Under the pieces are notes generated by a model that saw nothing but the letters and a program-made list of their open reading frames with translations, did not search any database and was not told where the DNA came from. Positions 15,531 through 22,249 of a stretch of 22,249 bases of DNA are shown here, in pieces. The first letter of the stretch is position 1. Each line of letters starts with the position of its first letter. The DNA is taken from assembly GCA_937927415.1 (NCBI GenBank), contig CALBDS010000010.1, positions 1 through 22,249 of the forward strand, in the 5' to 3' direction. The position numbers and the translations under genes are program-made. This stretch comes from an uncultured Rhodospirillaceae bacterium (lineage in GTDB: Bacteria > Pseudomonadota > Alphaproteobacteria > Azospirillales > Azospirillaceae).

Positions 15531-17476
15531 AGATCAAATCCATCCATATCTATAGCCACGACGGTCGACGACGCGACCTGGTGTTCCACCTCGACGGCTT
15601 GAACGTCATTACGGGCCGCTCCTCCACGGGCAAGTCCGCACTCTCGGATATCCTTGAATATCTGATGGGCCGCTCGAGCTTCAACATCCCCGAGGGCGTC
15701 ATCCGAGATCGGGTTTCCTGGTTCGCGGCGATCTACCAGTTCGAGGGCGAGCAAGTTCTCGTGGCCAAACCAACGCCTGACGCGGGTCGGGCGAGTTGCA
15801 GTCTGGCGATGATCAGGCGAGGCGCGCAGGTTGCGCCGCCCTTGTTCGCAGAACTGTCGGTCAACGACGATGATAACGGCGTCGAGACCCTGCTATCGCA
15901 GCTCGTGGGCATCCCGGAAAATGTCACGGACGTTCCACTGAGCAGCAGCCGTGAAAGCTATCAAGCCAACATTAAGCACACACACTACTATCTTTTTCAG
16001 AAACAGGGCATCGTTGCCAACAAAGACCAGCTGTTCTACCGCCAGAACGAACAATTCCAGCCTCAGGCGATCAAGGACACGCTGCCTATCCTGCTTGGTG
16101 TGTCTTCCAGGGACAAATTCGAACTCGAATCCCGTCTTCGTGGCGTGCAGCGAGATATCCGGCTCAATGGAAAGCTGCTTGAGCAGGCGCGCAACGCCGT
16201 GGCGACATTGGATGAGAAAGCGCTCGGGCTGCTTTCCGAGGCCAGAGCCGTAGGTATTCCCCTTTCGGTTAGCGGAGAGGCCGGCTCGTTCATCGACACG
16301 CTCCGCAGCGTTCTGGTCTGGAGGCCAGAGCCGGTGCCTGAAGACGATGGCCTTCGCGTATCGGCCATCGAAAACGATCTAGTGTCGCTTCGTAACCAAC
16401 GCCGCGACATCCAGCAGCGCATCGACGCCGCGGTCCAATACGCCAAGCGCTCGAAGGGCTTCGAAACCGAAGCCGGCGAGCAGAAGGATCGCCTGACCTC
16501 GATCAAACTGCTGCCGAAGAACCCGGCTACGGGCGAATGGCAATGGCCATTCGCCGAGGCCAACCTTGGCATGGACACGCCGTTAGCTGCCGCGTTGATC
16601 GCGGAGCTTGAGTCGCTTGAGCGCGAGATGCAAGCGGTTGTCGGCGAACGTCCCGCCCTGGACGAATACCTTGCCGGGCAGCGCCGGGACATCCAGGACA
16701 TCGGCGACCAGATCCGCAACAAGGAAATCGAGCTGTCGGCTGCCATTGCCAGCAGTGAGATCATCACGCAAATAGGCAATAGGAACAACGCCGCTTCCCG
16801 GGTCGTCGGCCGCGTCAGTCTGTTCCTTGAAGGGCTTATTCCCGACTCGGAACTCGTGCGACTGGAACGCGAAGATCGCCGGCTCAAGGCCAAGGCCGAT
16901 GACCTGGAGCGAAAGATCGGCGCGGACGATTCCAGGGAGCGCCTGGTTTCGACTCTCAACAGCATCTCGATGCACATGTCGGGCTACATCACAGCCCTGG
17001 GCGGCGAGTTCGGCCAGTATCCTGCGCGCCTAGACCTGCACAACCTGACGGTCGCGATCGACCGGCCGGGCCGCCCAATCTATATGCCCCGCACGGGCGG
17101 TGGCGAGAACCACCTTGCTTATCATCTTTCGGCCTTGCTCGCGCTGCATCGATATGCGGCCAACAACAACCAGCCTATCCCGCGCCTGCTCCTAATCGAT
17201 CAACCCACCCAGGTCTACTTCCCGTCGGAGGCCGTCTACGAAGAGGCTGGCGGTTCGATCGAAAAGACGGAGACCGATGCCGACCTGGAGGCGGTTCGGC
17301 GGTTGTTCGAACTACTTCGCCGCTTTGCCGAAGAAGATGCTCCTGGCTTCCAAATCATCGTCACCGAGCACGCCAACTTGCGTGACGACTGGTTCCAAGC
17401 CGCCCTCGTTGAGCGGCCATGGACGAAGCCCCCCGCCCTTGTGCCCGACGACTGGCCTGACGAACCGGCGAAATAG
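15527..17476 (+). CDS. ABC-3C ATPase, DUF3732 (SMC/RecN-like)
   Basis: 649 aa. The N-terminal half-domain starts MKIKSIHIYSHDGRRRDLVF with Walker A GRSSTGKSA at 30-38 (Lys36). Residues about 190-500 are charged helices likely to form coiled coils (for example LRNQRRDIQQRIDAAVQYAK, ELVRLEREDRRLKAKADDLE). The C-terminal half-domain has the ABC signature TGGGENHLAYH from 523, Walker B RLLLIDQPTQ (Asp558) and the switch histidine in IVTEHANLRDDW (His615). This is the DUF3732 family, the ATPase of ABC-3C anti-phage systems, which likely senses DNA ends or phage DNA structures and licenses the effector. All ATPase motifs are intact. In DUF3732 proteins Walker B is followed by Gln rather than Glu (IDQP), as seen here. 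Confidence 0.92.
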   Translation: MKIKSIHIYSHDGRRRDLVFHLDGLNVITGRSSTGKSALSDILEYLMGRSSFNIPEGVIRDRVSWFAAIYQFEGEQVLVAKPTPDAGRASCSLAMIRRGAQVAPPLFAELSVNDDDNGVETLLSQLVGIPENVTDVPLSSSRESYQANIKHTHYYLFQKQGIVANKDQLFYRQNEQFQPQAIKDTLPILLGVSSRDKFELESRLRGVQRDIRLNGKLLEQARNAVATLDEKALGLLSEARAVGIPLSVSGEAGSFIDTLRSVLVWRPEPVPEDDGLRVSAIENDLVSLRNQRRDIQQRIDAAVQYAKRSKGFETEAGEQKDRLTSIKLLPKNPATGEWQWPFAEANLGMDTPLAAALIAELESLEREMQAVVGERPALDEYLAGQRRDIQDIGDQIRNKEIELSAAIASSEIITQIGNRNNAASRVVGRVSLFLEGLIPDSELVRLEREDRRLKAKADDLERKIGADDSRERLVSTLNSISMHMSGYITALGGEFGQYPARLDLHNLTVAIDRPGRPIYMPRTGGGENHLAYHLSALLALHRYAANNNQPIPRLLLIDQPTQVYFPSEAVYEEAGGSIEKTETDADLEAVRRLFELLRRFAEEDAPGFQIIVTEHANLRDDWFQAALVERPWTKPPALVPDDWPDEPAK

Positions 17477-17514
17477 TTAGCCCCCTAGTAGGCGGGCCAG
17501 TTGGAGGCGATGGC

Positions 17515-17973
17515 ATGCTCGTAGCCCTACAGGCAGATCAGCGCGTGGCGGTGTGGGACACTCAGAAGGGGCCACTATTCGTTTTCCCCAAATGTCGCAA
17601 TCACGTCATACTGAAGACGGGCCGGTTGGTTGCCCACCAATTTGGTCACAAACCACCGGTAACCTGTCCATGGGCTGCAGGCGAAACCCAGGGCCACCTG
17701 AGTGCGAAGGTGCCGCTGCTTGCGACCTTCACGGTCCGCAGGCTCAATTGCACCGTCGAACGAGAGGTGCTGCCGATCGACGGGTACAGCGGCGGTGACG
17801 ACGAGTCGGCCGCTGGCTATCTTAAGCAATCCAAGCGCTGGCGCGAACTTTACCTTGAAGGAGCCTACCCGCCAGATCAGGTCTGGCTGAATCTCTTCAG
17901 TCGCAAGGCCTATTCAATTCGCGAGTACGCGATCCCGACCGGTCCCGCGGCTGGCATGACGAAGCTGAGTTGA
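17515..17973 (+). CDS. CoiA-like protein, probably degraded, 152 aa
   Basis: The N-terminal 85 residues match the CoiA/competence-like family: start MLVALQADQRVAVWDTQKGP, then PKCRNHVILKTGRLVAHQFG, HKPPVTCPWAAGETQGHL and VEREVL. Cys27, His41, His45, Cys51, Glu57, His61 and Lys65 are conserved-type positions. CoiA proteins are nuclease-like with a later ADV...AIExQxS motif. Here that stretch reads DGYSGGDDESAAGYLKQS in frame, but a neighbouring frame over 17781-17820 reads AVTTSRPLAI, which joins LKQS as the expected motif. Two compensating indels seem to have erased the catalytic strand while keeping the frame open. GGAGG at 17503-17507 supports the start. It lies 38 nt after the ATPase gene and overlaps the nuclease gene downstream. 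Confidence 0.7.
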   Translation: MLVALQADQRVAVWDTQKGPLFVFPKCRNHVILKTGRLVAHQFGHKPPVTCPWAAGETQGHLSAKVPLLATFTVRRLNCTVEREVLPIDGYSGGDDESAAGYLKQSKRWRELYLEGAYPPDQVWLNLFSRKAYSIREYAIPTGPAAGMTKLS

Positions 17974-18944
17974 AGACGCCCATGGAGACGCCCGAAGATC
18001 TCGACCGCCTCGTTCAGGAGGTCATTTCTGAACTGGGTCTCGATGCCGATCCGGCCAAGATCGCCCACAAGGTCAAGCTGCTGAACCTTGGCCTTCCCGC
18101 TGAGGATCAGTTTCAGGTCATCTGCGCGTGGCTGGGAAAGTGCAGCTTGATCCACAAGCTTGATCAGGTGCAGGCGCCGCTTTCCTCGCGCGAGACTTAT
18201 CAGGTTCCCGACCTTCTCGCCCATTTCGAGACGCACGGCGCGTTCCTGATAGAGGTTAAAGCCTTCGGCAAGCGGACCTTGTCGTTCAAACCCGACTATT
18301 TGGCCAAACTGAAGGCCTACGCCGACCTGGTCGGCAAGCCCTTGCTGATCGCCTGGAAGTTCCACGGTCTTTGGACCCTGTTCGACGCGCGGCACCTGAC
18401 CCTGGCCAGGACCAATTTCAACATTCAGCACGGCGAGGCCATGCGCCAGAACCTGTTGGGCGTGCTGGCCGGCGACTGCGTTTTCAAGCTTGCGCCCGGC
18501 GCGGGGGTCCATTTCGAGATGGCCAAGGATGCACTGGAGGCCATCGAAGAGACTGAGAACGGCAAGGTCGAAACTTGGCGCATGCGTATAGCCAAGATCA
18601 CCTTCACCAAGGGCGGCGGCCTACCCGCAGCAGACCTGCACCCTGAAACCCAGCAACTCCTGGCGGCATGGGATCTGGAAAGCCAAGAGGTCCACTACCC
18701 CGACCGGGTCGACCAGAGCTTCGTCGCTGGCGAGGAAGGCATACAATTCGCACATATGGCGCTGGTCCATCTCCTGGCGTGGGAGCGCGGGGTGAACAAT
18801 GCCCAGGACTGGCGCCAGATCCTACGGGCGCCCGAGATCACCAAGACGATCAAGAGCTTTGCTTTGGCTCTGGAACGCGCCTTGGAGGAAGGTGTGGTCT
18901 CCCATATCTTTCACCAGCGGCCGGTCGACCGGGGAGCTGTCTGA
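17970..18944 (+). CDS. PD-(D/E)XK nuclease-domain protein
   Basis: 324 aa from TTG 17970 (overlapping the previous stop as TTGA), or 320 aa from ATG 17982. The core nuclease signature is VPDLLAHF (Asp81) followed by GAFLIEVKAFG (Glu95, Lys97), an intact D-x13-E-x-K set, then KPDYLAKLKAYADLVGKPLL with a strand IAWKFHGLWTLFD, as in Holliday-resolvase-like and restriction nucleases. About 190 C-terminal residues are unassigned and include two helical segments (FAHMALVHLLAWERG, FALALERALEEGVVSH). It has no signal or membrane segment. Overlap with the CoiA-like gene implies a joint function. It could belong to the ABC-3C operon or form its own pair. Antiviral activity is inferred only from fold and context. 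Confidence 0.78.
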   Translation: MKTPMETPEDLDRLVQEVISELGLDADPAKIAHKVKLLNLGLPAEDQFQVICAWLGKCSLIHKLDQVQAPLSSRETYQVPDLLAHFETHGAFLIEVKAFGKRTLSFKPDYLAKLKAYADLVGKPLLIAWKFHGLWTLFDARHLTLARTNFNIQHGEAMRQNLLGVLAGDCVFKLAPGAGVHFEMAKDALEAIEETENGKVETWRMRIAKITFTKGGGLPAADLHPETQQLLAAWDLESQEVHYPDRVDQSFVAGEEGIQFAHMALVHLLAWERGVNNAQDWRQILRAPEITKTIKSFALALERALEEGVVSHIFHQRPVDRGAV

Positions 18945-19261
18945 AGGTGGGCGCGATATGACCGAGGACCATCCAGCGTCCATCGAGGCGATCAAGGCGC
19001 GCTTGGCTTGGCGCGAACAATTCCCTAGTTCCAGCTAATCTTCTGCCAAAAGCGGAGTTTCTCAGAGTCCTAGAAGGGTCATGAGCTATCCTTGGGATGC
19101 GGCAACTCCTGAACCATTTCGGTCGCTCGTCTGCCCGGATAGGATTTCACATAGCGGACATGGTGTTCGGCCGCCTCAGTTGTGGATGCCCATCTTGGTG
19201 ATATTCACTGCTCAGCGTTTCGCGCTCTTTATGGTAGCGTTCCGTCATACGGGAGGGCCTG
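18945..19261. other. Gap holding a truncated stub and a possible promoter
   Basis: Apart from the 26-codon stub at 18958-19038, no gene is supported. The sequence becomes AT-richer toward the right. TTGTGG (19180-19185) and TATTCA (19202-19207), 16 nt apart, are a possible promoter for the GHKL-nuclease gene, weakly supported. The stretch likely marks the join between two separately acquired defense modules. Confidence 0.4.
18958..19038 (+). CDS. 26-codon stub, possible gene remnant
   Basis: An ATG 13 nt after the nuclease stop, preceded by GAAGGTGGG, opens MTEDHPASIEAIKARLAWRE, then QFPSSS and a stop. The helix-like sequence and the good ribosome binding site look like the true start of a longer gene that was cut off. 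After the stop the sequence has no continuing frame. It could also be a genuine micropeptide. I recognise no family. Confidence 0.35.
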   Translation: MTEDHPASIEAIKARLAWREQFPSSS

Positions 19262-21292
19262 GTGAGCGGCAGCAAAATTTTCTTGGTCAAGGCTAAGTCG
19301 GACTTCCTCGCCAAACAAGCGGGTGCGCCGCCTTTGATGGCGCTGGCGGAGTGCGTTTGGAATTCCCTCGACGCTGACGCGATGCGTGTCGACGTCGAAT
19401 TTCAGAGCGGTCCTCTTGGCTTGGAGCGCATCATCGTTCGCGACGACGGCACCGGAATGACACATGAGGAAGCTCCCAATCTATTTGAAGGTCTTGGGGG
19501 TAGCTGGAAAAAGCTCGCGGCCCGAACCAAAGGCCGAGGGCGCTTTCTGCACGGGCGCGAGGGTAAAGGCCGCTTCAAGGCATTTGCCCTCGGGCGTGTC
19601 GCAGACTGGCGTGTGACTTTTTTGAACGGAGCTGACCTCAACAGCTTTCAGGTCAGCGTCATAGGAGACGATCTCGGTCGCGGTTCCATCTCCGACCCTG
19701 TCGCAGCTAAAGTGGCCGGAACAGGAGTGGAACTGACCATCTCTGAGCCACTCAAAGATTTCCGAAGCCTTGTGGGCGAAGATGGCCGTCAGGGGCTGAC
19801 GGAGGTACTCGCGCCATATCTCCTTCTATACCCGGATGTGCGAGTGTCCGTAGATGGGATATTGCTCGACGCCGCCGCAGGTGTCGAGCATAGGAAGGCT
19901 TATGCTCTCTCGCCTATCGAAGACGGCGGCGCGATGCATCCGGTTACTTTGGAGGTGATCGAGTGGAAACGCGTCGGGGAGCGATACCTATATCTGTGCG
20001 GAGAGAACGGCTTTCCTCTGCTCACGCTTGGCGACCGTCTACCCATCGCCGATCGCGGCTATTGCGCGTACTTAAAGTCTCCTCTGATTCAGGTATTGCA
20101 TGACAGGAACGAACTCGGATTAGGTGACCTCAGCGGCCCTGTGCGTGACCTGCTTGCCGAAGCTCGGCAGGCCATTCGGGAGCATCTTCGGCGCCGTGCC
20201 GCCGCCGACGCGCAAGACGTCGTTCAGGTTTGGAAAAACGAGGATGTCTACCCGTACCGGGAGCCGCCCTCCAACCCCGTCGAGGTAGCGAAGCGTGAAG
20301 TCTTCGATATCGTCGCTGTGACTGCCGCTCGGCACATCGAAGATTTCGATAAGACATCCAAAACCGCCCGTCGCTTGCAGCTTCGGACGCTTCGAACGGC
20401 TGTGGAGCGGGGTGATGAAGAAATTCAATTTGTCCTCGGGGAAGTGATCAAGTTGCCGAAGCGCGAGGTGATCCAGCTGGCGAGCTTACTGCGTGAAACG
20501 TCATTATCTGCAATTATAGGTGGAGCTCGTGTTGTCGCTGATCGCCTGAAGGTCATTGAGGGTCTGGAAGCGTTGGTGTTCGAGGAGAAACACAGCCGCG
20601 CGCTTAAAGAACGGACACAACTTCACCGCCTCGTGGCAGAAAACACGTGGCTGTTTGGCGATGAATTCCACCTTATGGTGGATGACGAAGGATTGAACCG
20701 CTGCTTGGCAGAACATGCCAAAGCTCGAAATATGGAAGTGCTTGGAACTGATCCTGTCCTGCACCCGACGAAAAAGAGGGGTATTCTGGATCTGATGTTC
20801 GGTCGTCAACGTCGCCCGCACGGTGCTGCAGAGCTCGAACACCTTGTCGTCGAACTGAAGGCTCCGAAGGTAACAATAAGACAAAAGGAGGTTGGTCAAG
20901 TCGAAGGCTACGCGCAGGCCGTTATAAAAGATACCCGCTTCGATAAAGCCAACACTCGATGGGTGTTTTGTGCACTGTCGAAGGCGATCGATGAGGATTA
21001 CTGCCTGAGAGTGCGGCAGATAGAAGGTGAAGAACTTGGCACCGTGGCAAGAACGGGGAACCTAAAAATCATCGTTCGGACATGGGCTTCGGTGTTTAGT
21101 GAAAATCGTGCGCGTTTGAAGTTCTTCCAGGATGCACTTGCGCTGCGAGTGACGCGCGAGGATGCGTTGGACCATTTGCGTAAAAGGTACAGCCACTATC
21201 TAGAGGGTGTACTGGAACCTCATGTTGAGCCGGAGAAAGCAAGCGACAGCGAGTTGTATCAAGATGACATTGCGGCAACACAGGACGCATAA
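19262..21292 (+). CDS. GHKL ATPase fused to a PD-(D/E)XK nuclease
   Basis: 676 aa from a GTG start, with GGGAGG at 19251-19256 five nt upstream. The N-terminal GHKL (MutL/MORC-like) ATPase has the N-box LAECVWNSLDADA (Glu30, Asn34), DDGTGMTHEE (61-70) and GREGKGRFKAFALG (98-111), all intact. A middle domain of about 150-330 has beta-strand character. A helical linker around 395-470 includes KERTQLHRLVAENTWLFGDE. The C-terminal nuclease has GILDLMFGR (Asp510) and LVVELKAPK (Glu531, Lys533), then QVEGYAQAV, resembling Shedu-like (DUF4263-type) domains. Bacterial GHKL ATPases of the MORC/MutL type occur in restriction-like systems. It stands alone with its own leader. Codon use is clearly less GC-extreme than the backbone. 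Predicted: ATP-gated cutting of invading nucleic acid; the family is widespread but, to my knowledge, uncharacterised. Confidence 0.85.
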   Translation: MSGSKIFLVKAKSDFLAKQAGAPPLMALAECVWNSLDADAMRVDVEFQSGPLGLERIIVRDDGTGMTHEEAPNLFEGLGGSWKKLAARTKGRGRFLHGREGKGRFKAFALGRVADWRVTFLNGADLNSFQVSVIGDDLGRGSISDPVAAKVAGTGVELTISEPLKDFRSLVGEDGRQGLTEVLAPYLLLYPDVRVSVDGILLDAAAGVEHRKAYALSPIEDGGAMHPVTLEVIEWKRVGERYLYLCGENGFPLLTLGDRLPIADRGYCAYLKSPLIQVLHDRNELGLGDLSGPVRDLLAEARQAIREHLRRRAAADAQDVVQVWKNEDVYPYREPPSNPVEVAKREVFDIVAVTAARHIEDFDKTSKTARRLQLRTLRTAVERGDEEIQFVLGEVIKLPKREVIQLASLLRETSLSAIIGGARVVADRLKVIEGLEALVFEEKHSRALKERTQLHRLVAENTWLFGDEFHLMVDDEGLNRCLAEHAKARNMEVLGTDPVLHPTKKRGILDLMFGRQRRPHGAAELEHLVVELKAPKVTIRQKEVGQVEGYAQAVIKDTRFDKANTRWVFCALSKAIDEDYCLRVRQIEGEELGTVARTGNLKIIVRTWASVFSENRARLKFFQDALALRVTREDALDHLRKRYSHYLEGVLEPHVEPEKASDSELYQDDIAATQDA

Positions 21293-21535
21293 GCGGGGCG
21301 GGAGACTCCAAATCCTGAGTTAAGCGGTCCCATGACGCTTCGCCAATGCGCCTTACGAACCTTTCGAAGGCTGAACGACAGCGAGAGTCCGCTTCCCCAA
21401 CCCTCACGCTTGATTGTAGCCAGACCGCTCTCGGTTTATCTCCGTCGTTCCGAGCTATTGGCGGTTGTGCTCCTGGCGCATAAGAAGGTCGCCGATCCGA
21501 ATGTCGGAAACGAGGGCTTTTCCTCAAAAGAGATG
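21293..21535. other. Right edge of the defense island
   Basis: No gene is supported in the 243 nt between the convergent stops. The composition is mixed. No T-tract terminator was found. The short palindrome CCTTTCGAAGG (around 21360-21370) is too small to call. Backbone-style sequence begins at the helicase stop at 21536, so the island boundary probably lies here. Confidence 0.4.
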
Positions 21536-22249
21536 TCAACGAACAGAGCGCGTCCAGACTTCAATCACCGGAAGCTCCCAGCTTTCAGTCCTGAGCTGAT
21601 CACGCCAAGCCTCCGCGCAGTCTTTCCGATGCCGGCGAACCACGGCATGCACACGGACCTGTTCAACCGCGGAGATCAGATAGGACCAGTGCCGGCTGGC
21701 CGCCTCCGAAAGGCGCGCAATCACCGTGCCGTCAGCGCTGAGCACCGACACCCGGTCCGTCGCCGAGCGTGCCGCCCGCAAGCTCACCGCATCACCCGGC
21801 CGCAGGGCCGTCATCACCCGGTGAACGGCTGCCGTTGCCGGCTGGCGGCCGGCAAAGTCGATGTGCAGGTCGCCGAGCCCGAGCACGGTGTGCTGGCGGC
21901 GGAGCACTCTCTGGTCGGCGCGCCCGGTGTCGGCGCAGGCAACATAGTCGACGCCATCGAGCAGCGGCAGATGCGGATTCCTCACATCCGCACGGCGCAT
22001 CAGGCACAACGTCTCACGCGCCCGCGTCATGCCGACGTAGAACAGCCGCCGCTCCTCCTCGCCGTCCGCGGCAGCCCTGTCCGATGACCGTCCGGCCCAT
22101 CCCCCGTCGAGGAGGATGACGTGCCGGAACTCCAGCCCCTTTGCGCCGTGCAGCGTCCCGATGTGGATGCCGGCGCCGGTCGAGCGCTCGCGGCGCGTAA
22201 GCATCCGCTGAGTGCCGCGGTCAGGCAGCTTTTGTCTGCTCGCGGATTG
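21536..22249 (-). CDS. UvrD/Rep-type helicase, C-terminal part (cut by window)
   Basis: The frame is open to the right window edge, so only the last 237 residues are visible. Motif V reads TLHGAKGLEFRHVIL (visible residues 32-46). Motif VI reads EEERRLFYVGMTRARETL (visible 64-81), with the arginine finger in MTRAR. Both are diagnostic of superfamily 1A helicases. The last 140 residues are an unassigned C-terminal extension containing LGDLHIDFAGR, LRPGDAVSLR, VLSADGTVIARLS and WELPVIEVW; they may form a small beta-barrel. Walker motifs lie outside the window. Codon use is high GC like the backbone, unlike the defense genes next to it, so it probably belongs to the older element. It converges on the GHKL-nuclease gene. 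Confidence 0.88.
   Translation of the reverse strand, partial: QSASRQKLPDRGTQRMLTRRERSTGAGIHIGTLHGAKGLEFRHVILLDGGWAGRSSDRAAADGEEERRLFYVGMTRARETLCLMRRADVRNPHLPLLDGVDYVACADTGRADQRVLRRQHTVLGLGDLHIDFAGRQPATAAVHRVMTALRPGDAVSLRAARSATDRVSVLSADGTVIARLSEAASRHWSYLISAVEQVRVHAVVRRHRKDCAEAWRDQLRTESWELPVIEVWTRSVR

Noticed and set aside
13636..21514. CTCGTTTCC at 13636-13644 and its complement GGAAACGAG at 21506-21514 as island terminal inverted repeats
   Set aside because: Nearby GACATCCG and CGAATGTC make it tempting, but a 9-base match between two regions of a few hundred bases is expected by chance, and spacing differs. No target-site duplication was seen.

Overview
The window looks like part of a mobile or plasmid-type accessory region of a high-GC alphaproteobacterium. 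Rhodospirillales, Azospirillum-like, is my best guess, from the initiator tRNA sequence, the HWE/HisKA_2-type kinase, codon use, and several small protein families I associate with that group. The window opens inside an initiator tRNA-Met gene, closed by a perfect intrinsic terminator. Next come a soluble GAF sensor histidine kinase and a convergent 69-aa hypothetical gene.

From about 2.3 to 13.6 kb lies a plasmid/ICE backbone module, almost all on the plus strand. It encodes an ArdC-like antirestriction zincin, a 65-aa protein, a ParB-type protein, a 121-aa unknown, a frameshifted small DUF6117-like gene, a very large methyltransferase/Strawberry-notch helicase, a Toprim primase-like protein and a DUF2493 (SLOG-like) protein. 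A 62-aa hypothetical gene runs the opposite way. The module probably supports maintenance, establishment and protection of the element's DNA. No relaxase, type IV secretion gene, integrase or replication initiator is visible, so the element must extend past the window. Several untranslated leaders hold hairpins next to Shine-Dalgarno sequences. A repeated leader precedes ardC and parB, and two mutually exclusive hairpins precede the DUF6117-like gene.

From about 13.6 to 21.5 kb base composition and codon use change visibly to a less GC-extreme style, and the genes look like defense cargo. First is an ABC-three-component (ABC-3C) operon: nuclease-like effector, middle component and DUF3732 ATPase, joined by ATGA overlaps and preceded by a possible 13-codon coupled leader peptide. 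Then come a CoiA-like gene that seems to carry two compensating frameshifts across its catalytic region, a PD-(D/E)XK nuclease gene overlapping its stop, and a 26-codon stub. Last is a 676-aa fusion of a GHKL ATPase to a C-terminal PD-(D/E)XK nuclease. The window ends in the C-terminal part of a UvrD-type helicase on the minus strand, whose codon use returns to the high-GC style. The defense genes therefore appear to have been inserted between the DUF2493 gene and the helicase.

The best candidates for undescribed biology are the GHKL-nuclease fusion, the CoiA-like/nuclease pair behind the ABC-3C operon, and the paired RNA-switch-like leaders of the backbone genes. The ABC-3C system itself is a known class. 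All functions are inferred from sequence motifs read by eye.
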